Assembly (NCBI GenBank): GCA_018350325.1
Contig: JAEVLN010000005.1
Coordinates: forward strand, 2,862,142-2,926,141
Length of the DNA: 64,000 bases
From: Globodera rostochiensis
Taxonomy: Eukaryota; Nematoda; Chromadorea; Rhabditida; Heteroderidae
Direction of reading: 5' to 3'
The notes under the pieces were generated by a model that saw only the letters and a list, made by a program, of their open reading frames with translations, was not told the origin of the DNA and did no database searches. The position numbers were made by a program, and so were the translations under genes. This document shows, piece after piece, positions 44,924 to 56,000 of the stretch. Positions within the stretch are counted from its first letter, which is position 1; every line of letters starts with the position of its first letter.

Positions 44924-45656
44924 GGTTGCCCACTAAGTCCTGTCGGCCTTCGATTTTTATGAAAAATTTATTTTTAGAAATTCAACAAAATATAATTAAG
45001 ATTCAAAATAATTTCCATTATGATCGATAAAATGTTGCCTTTTTTCTGGATATATTTTTGTCCACAATCATTAGAATGGAACTGAGCTATGAGCTAAAAC
45101 CCAAATTTTGCTTTTTTTGAACCTGGTCTGTTTGGGACTCAATTTTTCTTTTACGGTATAAGATTAGCGGTAAATCAAGTTTTGGATAGTGTGAACATAG
45201 ATGGGAGAAGCTTCAGGCAAAATTTGAGGTTTATTGCTTCACCCATTAATTTTTTATGAAACTTCAAAGTTTGCTCCAGCAGAAATTTTGGGGCAAAAAT
45301 GACCTTTTTTAGGGATAATTTTTGGCAATACAATTCAAAATGTCTTAGAAAATTTTTAGCTCAACTAAAATTCTTTAATTTTTGCAGACTTGATAAGCAT
45401 TGTGCTTGAATTGGTTTTCTACCCAAAGAAAATTCGTGCAAAATTAGGGCGCGAATGTCAGTTTTGGGCATGGTCGGGAATAGACGCTTAAAATATTGAT
45501 TGAGCAAAAATAAAGTCGTTAAATTGGTATGAAATGATAGAGAAACCAATGACGAACAAAAGAAAAAAAATAATCATTTAAATACATGCAGAATGATTGA
45601 GTTACAATTTTTCAAATTTCAAAAAATTGAAGGCCGACAGAACTTAGTGGGCAACC
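44924..45656. mobile_element. mariner/Tc1-type element, 733 bp, internally deleted
   Basis: TIRs start GGTTGCCCACTAAGTCCTG and (reverse) GGTTGCCCACTAAGTTCTG and continue for about 35 bp. The element is flanked by TA on both sides (44922-44923, 45657-45658). It contains a mariner transposase N-terminal remnant (next entry). Confidence 0.92.
45366..45480 (-). pseudogene. mariner transposase N-terminal HTH remnant
   Basis: MPKTDIRALILHEFSLGRKP followed by IQAQ, read from 45475 on the minus strand. It resembles the first helix of the mariner paired-like DNA-binding domain (IRALILHEFSLG). Downstream frame decays; the DDE domain is absent. Confidence 0.7.
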
Positions 45657-46474
45657 TAAGTATTTTCCAATTTTGCCCAGCCCCGTGCTGCTGGTCCCTG
45701 ACGTTAGCCCTCTACAGTAGCCCACCCTCAATTTGTCAGGTGCCAGCTACAGTAACCAATGATGGGAAAATTGTTGCCGTCTGCATTCACCCTTCAAGTG
45801 ACGTGCCAATTTGACTTCAGCGACTTTCTTTACGATGTGTAGGAATGCCAAGATTGTTTGGCAGATTGGATGTTTTACAAATGTGGCACCTTCGTTCTTA
45901 ATTTTTATAAAGGAACTTTTTTTTTTGTAATAGTCAAAGGTGAAACAAATTTTCTATTATTCAAAATCATCATCATTGTTGTCTTCAACGTCGATTGCAT
46001 CATCAGCAATTTTTGATAATTTTGTTTTACTTTTGACTGAGGGGGGGGGGGGTGGCGGTGCCGATAGTAGTGCTGCACAAGACCCAAAATTTCTCGATAC
46101 TCGAGCCCGAGCCCGATACTTTACCTCGAGCCCGAGCCCGAGACCCAAAAACTCGAGAGATCGCATTTTTTTTTTGTTCTCCACTTTATCATCACATTTT
46201 ATCACCAAAACATTAAAAGATTGGATTTTTCTCTCAATAATTGTGCCAGTCACCAGTTTCTGAGGCTTGGCAGAAATAAATTTTTATTATAAATCCTGCG
46301 ATTTTTTTATTCATTCTTTTTATTATGTTAATTCATTTGTTGTGATTAGTCACTTTTGTGTGCACGAACATCGATGGCTTCTCTCGCCCTATTTCCCAGA
46401 TGATTCACCAAAATAATTGTAAAAACGATCAGCGTCTGTCCGTCAGTCCGTCCATTCACCACCGACATTTAACG

Positions 46475-47356
46475 TAGGGTTGTCACCCCGACCCCGCAAA
46501 TTTAGGCCTTATTCGGGGTTTTCCCCGACCCCGACATTTCTGACCCCGAAAAAGCCCGACCCCGAACCCCATCCCCGACTCGGGGTCGGGGTTTGCATAC
46601 ACCCTAAAGATGTCATCATTGAGAGACAAATTCATTTTTTCCGAGGGGCTTGACTATGGTGGACGCGTATTTTTTTTCTCAAAAAATATTTCTTTTTGAC
46701 AAAATGAGTGACAAGAAATCGATGGTCAGGGGGTTTGTCTCATCGTGAAGTGAAATGTTCGTGTGGGTTCTATTCCACTAGAGATCGATCACATTATTAA
46801 ATTTTATTCAGCATCGACTCTCCGTTCTTTCATTAAAGAAACATTTTTTAATAATTTTCAAATATTTAAATTAAAACGCGCGCAAAAATAAGATTTTTGA
46901 AAAAAATGCGCCCCATCTTCTGAATTTTTGCTGCAATTTTCTTAACCAAGATGCCGATTTTGTAAAAGTTTTGCTATACCGGACCCCTCCCACTCCTAAA
47001 AAGCTTCAAAAGATTACCGCATTTTTAAAATTTTGGTTCATAGATGCACAAGTGCATGTATGTTCTGGTTGCAAATCCCTTAACAAATTAGTCGAAAATT
47101 CAAAATTTTCTCGGCGGTGCCAATCGGCACCGCCGACCTCCTCCCCTCCACTCAAAAGTGAATCGACTATAATGTCAATAAATTTCGGAAATTATTCAAA
47201 AAAAAACAAAATTTAACCTCTAAAATTTTGAAGAAAAATTTTAAAAAACCCAGCAATCCCGACCCCGACCGATTTGGGTAACCCCGACCCCGACAGTCCC
47301 GCCCCCGAAAAACCCCGACCCAAATTCTCAACCCCGCACGCGGGGTGACAACCCTA
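46475..47356. mobile_element. hAT-like non-autonomous element, 882 bp
   Basis: Ends TAGGGTTGTCACCCCG and CGGGGTGACAACCCTA (perfect over 16 bp), with subterminal 'accccgaccccgac' motifs in inverted orientation. Flanks ATTTAACG (46467-46474) and ATTTACCG (47357-47364) match 7 of 8. No transposase ORF. It holds one copy of the palindromic GGCGGTGCC repeat at 47113-47140. Confidence 0.9.
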
Positions 47357-47562
47357 ATTTACCGGATGGTCGAGCTGCTTCATCTTGTACATGAAAAAAA
47401 TGAAAAACTAAAAAAATATTCTGGCAAATGGATGATGTAAGCCTCATTTTCCGATTTTTGCAAAATTACCTTCGTGTCTACCATTGCATTCAGCTCTATT
47501 TAAGAATGTTCATTTTAGCGCCTTTTTGCATTTCCATTTAAATTTAAAAAATCTGACGAAAA

Positions 47563-47766
47563 ATGTCCAAAATTCAAACCGTTAGCTTGCTGCTCATGCT
47601 CGTACACGCGAGCAGTGGTAAATGGTTTTTAAAGTGGAATAACTGCTACGGGGCCTTTCATTATCGTGATGGTAAAGTGGAGGAAGCGTCTGCCGAACTG
47701 CGTCTGCTGATGGATCGATTGGGGCTTTACCATACGTCGGCTGTTTTTGACCACACGTTGTGGTGA
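47563..47766 (+). CDS. small secreted peptide, unrecognised
   Basis: Intronless ORF of 67 residues. It starts MSKIQTVSLLLMLVHASSG, a signal peptide with a plausible cut after Gly19. The mature 48-residue chain (KWFLKWNNCYGAFHYRDG...) has one Cys, is aromatic-rich at its start, and has a Glu/Arg-rich helix. The initiator is preceded by 'gaaaa'. It could also be the first exon of a longer gene, but the stop at 47764 has no donor just before it. Confidence 0.6.
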   Translation: MSKIQTVSLLLMLVHASSGKWFLKWNNCYGAFHYRDGKVEEASAELRLLMDRLGLYHTSAVFDHTLW

Positions 47767-48425
47767 AGCCGCATTGTTCTCCGCCATCGTTGCGTTGCCG
47801 TTTTTTGCGGTGGCTTTAACCGACAAAAATGTTTTAATTAATTATTTTAATTAAAGCTGTGATGCTTATCCATTGAGTGTGGCAATGTGAGATCATCAGA
47901 AGGAAATGGATAAACTGATAATGCAATTGGGATACAGGAACTGGAATTGCCCTTGTTCATCTCTTTGCCCCCACTCAAATGTACTTTTTTTGCTTCATAT
48001 ACGCCCGGGGATGAAAATGCACCCATAAAGATGACCAACACTTCAAGAATTTTAATGATTATATTGATTTTCTGTTTGAGACATATTGTTTTTGGATTTG
48101 AAACAAATAAAGTTGTGTCAGAGTTGGTGGTATCGTGGTGAGTGTTGGGTGCTGGAAGGGTTGGTAGGGGTTCAAACTAGAGATGGGTAAAATAAAAATT
48201 GCGGGAGCGGGAATTTCAAAAGTTGCGGAACGATAATCCTGCACGGGATTATCGCATTTTTCCCGCACTCGCAAAAATACAATTCGACGAGGAATTATTT
48301 TTTGTGAAAATCGGGACCGTGAAAGCGGGATTGGGATCGGAATCAGCATTTTGAACCGGGAGGGGATTTCGCTTTTTCAATAATCGGGACTGCAAAAAAC
48401 CGAGACTGGCAACAAGAAATTTTTT
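47767..48425. other. no gene seen; possible small MITE remnant
   Basis: 48180-48420 carries 'agagatgggtaaaataaaa' and 'cgggaccg...cgggattggg' blocks, reminiscent of hAT MITE interiors, without a clear right end. Confidence 0.4.
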
Positions 48426-48567
48426 TTAATAATGGTCCAAGGTGAAACTAAATCGTTGGTTGGCAGTGTCCGCGCCGGCCAAGTTGAACGAGGCAACGGT
48501 ATGCCCGGCTTCGTGAAAGGCCGTATTTCGATGAACTTCGGTGGCGGAGTACTTAAGAGCAGGTTTG
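48426..48567 (-). pseudogene. peptidase M41 (FtsH/paraplegin-type) fragment
   Basis: Reads YSATEVHRNTAFHEAGHTVA then SFNLAGADTAN and stops at 48426. TAFHEAGHTVA contains the HExxH zinc motif in the M41 context (TAYHEAGHA). No AAA module or rest of the protease is nearby, so this is a gene relic or retained exon. Confidence 0.55.
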
Positions 48568-48654
48568 GGTCGCTTGCTGGTAACTGCTGACCATTTTTTT
48601 GGTGGTCAGCAGCTAATCCCATTTGAAAAACAAATGGGATATTAATTTTGCTTA

Positions 48655-49015
48655 TAAATTTATTTGCTTATTCTGATACTCCTTCGTCTCGGCGAATTTG
48701 TTAGCATTCGACAGTGACAGTTTCTCGTGTTCAGCGCGGAGTTCCTTCTGAACAAATGGCAAGAAAAATGATATGTTTTTGTTTTAAAATAAATTCACAT
48801 TTTCAAGTTCGAGTTTTGCAAAACGTTCCTAATTTGTTCAAACGTTTTGCCAACCAATTCTTTTATGTTCTTTAATTCCTCTTTCAGCTGATGCAATTCT
48901 TCCTTTAAAACAGAAAATACATCAAAATCACTATAAAACATTTGGCTAAATTGCATTTTAGGTTCCCTAAATCTTCCCTCGGATCATATACCAATCGATT
49001 CATCTCATTGAGCTA
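48655..49015 (-). CDS. possible coiled-coil exons, unrecognised
   Basis: Minus-strand islands read LNEMNRLVYDPREDL (about 49010-48968), EELHQLKEELKNIKELVGKT (48900-48830) and KELRAEHEKLSLSNANKF then AETKEYQNKQINL with stop (48748-48655). They are charged and heptad-like with acceptor-type ag before two of them. Donors are unclear, so the model is tentative. It could be the end of the gene that also left the M41 fragment. Confidence 0.35.
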
Positions 49016-50001
49016 ACGAATCTGCAAAAAATTTTTGCGCGGACTCAATTATGAAGAAAGTTATGGCTCCTCAAAGTTGGCCAAAAAGCATAGGTGGGGT
49101 GGGACCCTTTTGGTCAAATTTTTATTCTAAAAATGGTCTGAATTATTTGATACGCTGATTACGAATTCGTCAGTAGAAAGCTAAAATTGAGAATTTAAGC
49201 CGGGTTTTGAACCTGAAAATTAAGGAAAACCGACTTTTAAGTAACAAAAGCCGAATAAAATAATGAAAGGCCGTGTATTTTCATGCCCTCAGGGATTTTT
49301 CTTCCGAATTTACCCCATTTTCAGTGTATTTTGGAGCTTTCGGATCGCCTTCAAAATTTATTTTTGCGATCGCTCACTTTTGACAATCACTTTTGTTCAA
49401 ATCGTTCCACTTTTCCTATTTGGGTCGTTTAGAGCTCAGTTCAATAAAGTTTAAAACTTTCCGACTATTTCTGAGGTTTGGCATTTGATTTATCGGCTTG
49501 TCCTTGTGGCAACAGTTAATCAGTCACTCTTTCTGCGCGCCATGAGTCGGTCGGCGGGTGGCAAAGATTTTGTTCAGAAAGATTTATGCGATGGAGGCGA
49601 AGGCACCTTTCAATCAATCCGGCAAATGTCATTTTGTGCGTTGGCATTGCCAATGTGGCAAATTGACGTGTAATGTTCATAAATGCATTGAATACATTTA
49701 GAAATTTATATTATAATGCTTCTTGCGAATAAAAATATGTTAATAATATAATATAATTAACGATAAAAAGGTTGTGTATAATATTTAAAATCTGCTCATT
49801 CAAATTTCAGTTTTTATAATATCAAAGGGGGAGGGGGACACACATTTCAACAAAACGAAATCCTTTGAGCTTGAACTACGAAAATTATAAATAGTACAGG
49901 ACCAAGTTTAGTGTGCATAAGTCTCTGTCTCTCCACAAATAAAACAAAATGTTTCCTTTTTTACTTAAATATTAATTTTATTTTTAAAAGACACTGAGAA
50001 A
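49016..50001. other. no firm gene
   Basis: 49572-49700 (+) contains a short Cys/His-rich frame (KCHFVRWHCQCGKLTCNVHK) without start or splice support. The rest is AT-rich. Confidence 0.35.
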
Positions 50002-53000
50002 ATGTTCAACTATTATGGAACATTTTACGCTTTATGTGTTGCAATTTTCTATTTGGAAGTGCCGTCAAATGAAGCGATGAATGTTCCGACGGCGGCAGCA
50101 GCAAAAGCTATTCGCGGCGCCGCCAGTCAAGCGATGAAAACATGCGCTCGGGGAACTGGCAAAAAAATACTTGAAAGCGCCTCGCAAAACGCCAAAAAAG
50201 TGCCGGTAACAGTGAAAAATGCGGGTAAGATTTGAAAAGCAAACAGAAAATTGGCACAGCCAAAATGCCGATTCTCTGGGTTTTAGTCGCCATCGGGCGT
50301 CGGTGTGACCACCAAAATGTCGGGGATCTTCGGAGGCGGTCTGGTGTCGGGGTGATCACCAAAGGGATCTTCGGGGTCGGGCCCAACTATTATTATTTCG
50401 ATACCAATATTTTATCGAAATATCTATCGAAAAGTTAAAATATCGCGATATTTTATCGCGTTTGTTAACTCAAAAAATGTATCACAATAAGTATGTTTGT
50501 TATCGATCATTGAATAAATTTTAAACTTCAGATTTTGATTTAATACGGTTTAATTTATTACTAAATCTTTTAAAATATATTCCAATTTTTCAATTTGCTG
50601 TAGGAAAGTTGGGAAAAATTGTGCAAAATGTTTCGCATGCGCCTCAACGTCATAGCTTTGAGCAATTCCGAACAATGGCTACGGAGACACTGAAGCAGCA
50701 GTGGAAAGTGTCAGAGGCCTGCTTCGAAAATGTGAAGTCACAAATGCTCTTTGGACTCGACAAATTGCCCCCAAACGCGCAACAACTCGTCCACGTGCCA
50801 ATGTCATTGACTAGCAAAGCCGTCACCGTAAATGCCGTCACAAAAGCAATGCATGAGATTGGCGGCCGAATGTACGAGAGTATATGGCGCATGTCCAACA
50901 CGATGAAAAAGCTTCCGCCAAAGACGAGCGCACTGTTGGCCGGCATTTTTGGGGTGATTTTTTTAATCAACGGGCGGGTGGGAGGAATATAGGAAAAGCG
51001 TAGTTATTTTATAAAATAAATGTTTTTTGTGTGTATCGGTTTTAGTTTGCCGATGTTAATCACACGCGGGACGAATGGACGCAGGCGTCGCTGACTGGAC
51101 TTATTAACCCGGATTCGGCGGGATTCAGCCTGCCGAGGACGCTGGAGGAGTTCAAGGAGGGTCTGGTCAACGCCGCAATGGACATTTTGCCAGACTTTGC
51201 GTTTGCCGTGCCCGTCGCTATGTTCGTCGCCAATCCGCCGGCCGCGATGTTGTGGGCCGGTTGGCTAGCAGTCGGAGAGTGAGAAATTCTCAATATTCGT
51301 AAATTTGAGATACAAATTCATTCGTTGGGTGTTCCCACATTAAACAAATTCATTCGTTGGGTGTTCCCACATTAATACCTTCGAAATTCGTCGTCTTAGG
51401 CAGTTTTTAATTTAAGGATTTAAAAATTTCATTAATTAAATTTCAATTTTAAATACTCAAACGGAGGAATAAGAATGCTTTGAATTTAACAATTTTTAGA
51501 TATTTTGCTAAGAAAAGTTGGAGTCTGTTTCTAAGAGATGTCGTATTGCCCACTGAACGGGGCGAACAGTTCAAGAAAATGTTAGAGGAGAACAAACTGC
51601 CGGCAAAAAGAGTGTTTAAAAAGGAGGAGGAGGACGCCGAAGGGGACGACAGAGATGGGGCGGAGAAAGACAAACAAATGGCACTGGAGGCGGATAACGT
51701 AGCCTTTTTAAAGATTTATAGTAGGGTTGGACAAGACCGGATATTATCCGGGTCCCCCGGATAGCGGTTCCACCGGTTCCTTGACACCCGGATACCGGTA
51801 CCGGATAGTAATTTATGCCCGGATACCCGTCCGGATACTGGATAATTTTCAATTTTTGAAAATAATAATTAAAATTTTATAAAAAATCAAATTTCACGAG
51901 ATTTTTGCCAAAAAGTAAGTCAAACGCATAAAATAAAAATACAATAAAATTCAATCAAGTTGGATGGTTAACTTCATTTGTCAATAACGCTTCTTAATCT
52001 AAAACAGGAGACGGTCAAAGCGTGCCCAAGAATTTTTTTTTGGGGGAGGGGGCTGATTCAAAAAAAAAAAATTCGATTTTAGGTGTGCATTTTTGGTTTT
52101 TATTTCATTTTTCTTAAAAAAATTGTTTAACAAAAAAATTGATTTAAAGGAGTATTTTTATTGCATTTTCTTTACTTGTTTTTTTTTTAAATTTAGATTT
52201 TTGGTAAACTTTTTAGAATTTTTTATATTTTTGTTATAAAAATTGTATAAAAAATCGTTATTTGCCGATCGAGTTTTTTTTTTGAGAATTCTGCTGTATT
52301 TGTGGGAGGAAGGGTCGGCGGTGCCGATAGGCGCCGCCGAGAAAGTTTTGAATTTTTGACTTAATTTGTTAAGGGATTTGCAACCAACATTTTAGAAATT
52401 TGGGCAATTTTTTGGAGCTTTTTAAGAATGGGAGGGGTCGGCGGTTTCAATTAGATAAACTCGAAATTAGCGCGTGTAGAATTTTTAAAGAAAATTTGAG
52501 CAATTTTTGTTGAGAGCCAATTGTTTTGTGAAATTGGTAATTAATTATAAAAAACAAATTACATAAGCCCATATCTCTTTATTTAATTTTAATAGGAAAT
52601 AGCAAACTGGCGCGCAAAATTCAAAAATTTTACTAGCGCTAACATCATCACAAAAAAATCTCTCGGAAAAAATACGGCGACATGAAGTTTGGGCACCGGG
52701 AAGTTTGGGTACCAGGAAATTTGGGCACCAGAAGTTTGGGCACCGGGAAGTTTGGGCACCACAATACAAATTAAATAAAAATAAATAAATAAAAAAAGCA
52801 TTTACACTTGAATGTTCTGTACATATTGCATGAAATTTAATTTTCGACAAAGTATTGAGTTCAGATATAAATTTTTTTAATGAATGTTGGAAAGGAATAT
52901 GTGTATATCATATCAGGGATTTTAAGGATGAAAGAAGGTCAGTTGTTGGTGTGCCGCGTTATTACTTTGTTTAGGTCATTATGCGGAATCCTCAAAAAGC

Positions 53001-56000
53001 CCTCTGGTGAGAAAAGTCTTGGAGAGCCCATTGGAAATCTTGAAGAAGCAGAATTTGTTTCAAGTGGTTCTCCTGAAAAAGCGCGAGAACCGAATCCAGA
53101 CCGGGGCAATAATTGACTCTAAACTTAACCGATTCAGACTTTCTAAACCCGTTCAACAGGTCTTGTCGAGATGAAGTTACTCCCCGGTCGGATTCGGTCC
53201 GTACGCCAAAGCAGCACAAGTGATTGCCCCTCAAAACATACATTTGCAGAAAGTATTTCAAACCCTCATTGCATATAAAGAAAACTCACTTTAACCCATA
53301 ATGGGTTTGAATATGCTTTCGATAAAAGCTCCAAAGTATTTAATGAGAGTCTAAAATGGCAAAATTTTGAAATTTTATTTTTTAATGATATATTGCGGTG
53401 CCCAAACTTCCCGGTGCCCAAACTTCCTGGTGCCCAAACTTCCCGGTGCCCAAACTTCCCCCCGCCAAAAATACCACCATTAGGGGTGCTTAACCCGCCC
53501 GGATCCAACCCCCGGATACCGGGTATCCCGGATAATTAGCCCCAAAACACCCGGATACCGGTCCCGGTTCCGGATACCCGTTCTTGTCCAACCCTAATTT
53601 ATAGCATAAAACTGTTGCCAACATTCATTAGGTCCTATTAGCTAGGTGGAGTGAAATACAATTAGAGCCCGGAATTTTGAAAAAACCTGGATCTGGATTT
53701 TGGAAATGACCTGGATCTGGATTTTCTGGATTAAAAATCCAGATCAAGAAAAATCCAGGGTTGTGGAGGCCTAAATTTTTTTTAATTTTTGAAAACCATG
53801 TTCTGTTTGGGTTCCAAATTGCCTAGCTGGATGCCGGCCACTCAATACTTCATCAAAATTTTCGCTAATTTTACAAAATTTGCTTGCAGAATTTTAACAT
53901 GATTGTTAAGAAAATTGCGCAAAATTTTCGCATTTTTCAAAGATGCAATTTTTTGCGAATTCTGCTTTACTAGGGGTGCGGGGGGGGGGTCGGCGGTGCC
54001 GATAGGTGCCGCCGAGAAAATTTTCGAAATTTTGATTCAATGTTAACAGATTTTCAACCAACATTTTAAAAATACGGCTCTGGTTTTTCTGGATTAAAAT
54101 CCAGATCCAGAAAAATCCAGGTGTGGATCCAGATCCAGTCCGGGCTCTAAATACAATTTAGGTGTCAATAAAAGATGCTATCGCGGACAGTCAGGTGGAC
54201 TCCAACCTGTACCAGTATCTGTTCATGAACACCCTGCGCGCCTATTTCGTGATCGGCACCAGCATTTATTCGTATTTTGCGGAAGAAATTATGAATGCCA
54301 ACAATGAACAGATGACAGACCTTGCAGTGGACATGAAGAACAAAATAAAGCAAAATGAGGACTCAAAAGTTAAACAGGCAAAAACAGACCAAAAAAAGAA
54401 TTTCTCGGGATGGGTTCAGAATATGGTGAGCATCAACAAGGAAATTATGACAGAACTTGAGGATACGGAACGCGAAGATTTCCAGGTGGGAAAATTGAAG
54501 AAAAAAAACATAAATATGAATTAAAATAACCAATAAATAGCAAAATGATTTAAAATAATTTTAATTTTGTAAATTAAAGGATTTGGCTAAGAAAATTGCG
54601 CATCGAATAATCTATAAAACAGCCGCCCCCGTGGAGGCGTCGTCTGATTCGAGCGATTCGCTGCAGACGACGGCAGATTTAATTTCCGAGATGAGCTCAT
54701 CGGCCGCAGTGTTGGAGGAAATGGTCAAGGTACGGTTGAAAAATCGAAATTTTTAATCATTTTTAGTTAAAAATCAAAAAGAATACGTTGGGTTAGGGTT
54801 GGACTGGACCGGGACTTTTGGAAATCCGGGACCGGGACTAAAGGGATTTTAAAGGAATTTTGAAAAAACGGGATCAAAAATGGACCATTTCAGTACTGGT
54901 CCCGGTCCCGTCCAACCCTACTTTGTGTTCATTTATTTTGATTGTGTTCATTTAAAAATGGAGGTTTTGTCATTTTGATGGGTCGCCAAAGCGAAAATTA
55001 CTCAATTTTGTCTCAAACCTCTTTCGGTACGGTTCCATGACTTTTGGTCAATGGACTTTTCGTCAACGACTTTTCGTCAATGGACTATTCGTCAATGGAC
55101 TCTTCGTCAACGACTTTTCGTCAATGGACTATTCGTCAACGGCATTTCTTCAATAAGAAAGAATTTAAAAAACAAATTTTAATTAAATTGAAGCCAACAA
55201 TAATTTTTCGGAATAGTTAAGTTTCTTGTCGTACAAAAAAATTTTTAAGAGGGTTTTACACAATTCTGAGAAGTACTCGGGGGTTATCGTTGCTGATCAC
55301 GAATATGACAACAATTTATCACATGACATCATCTGATTATAATTTCAACATTATGATTTTTTGAAAAAATTTTAAAAATGCAACAAAGGCCCTCAAAATC
55401 ATTCAAAAACATAAAATTACAATAAAACAGCAAGTAATGATCGAATCGTGCGTTTCGGATATTTTAAGCGTGTTTTTGAAGGCTAAAATTGATTTCTGAA
55501 AAATTTATGAAATTTCGAAAAAATTTAAATTTGGGTCCGGGGTTCGAAATTGGTCGAGGAAGACAGAATCGGCTTCTTCGCCCCGAATAACCCTAGTGTT
55601 GGCTTAAATTTAATTAAAATTTGTTTTTTTCTAATTTCTTTCTTATTGACGAAATGTCGTTGACGAATAATCCATTGACGAAAAGTCGTTGACCAAAAGT
55701 CCGTTGACGAAAAGTCGTGCCACCTTCGGTACAAAGACAAATAATCATTTAATTTCTTTTTATGTTTTAAATATGTTTATCAGGTAAAACTTGGCAATAG
55801 TACGAATCCAAAACACGAGAAGCAAATTGAGGCTTTTAAAAAGCAAAATGGATTAGTGGCAAACAATGCGAACATTCAATTTTTGCCGATTTTCGACGAA
55901 AACGAAATGAACGAATTGAACGAACTGTTCATTAAATCAGTGAACAAAGTAATAAAACAGCAGAACGCTGCGAACCTATTCATAGAGGCGGGAGAGCAGC

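Noticed and set aside
44677..45030. 117-codon Phe/Leu-rich + ORF resembling a membrane protein
   Set aside because: Simple translation of T-rich DNA leading into the mariner TIR.
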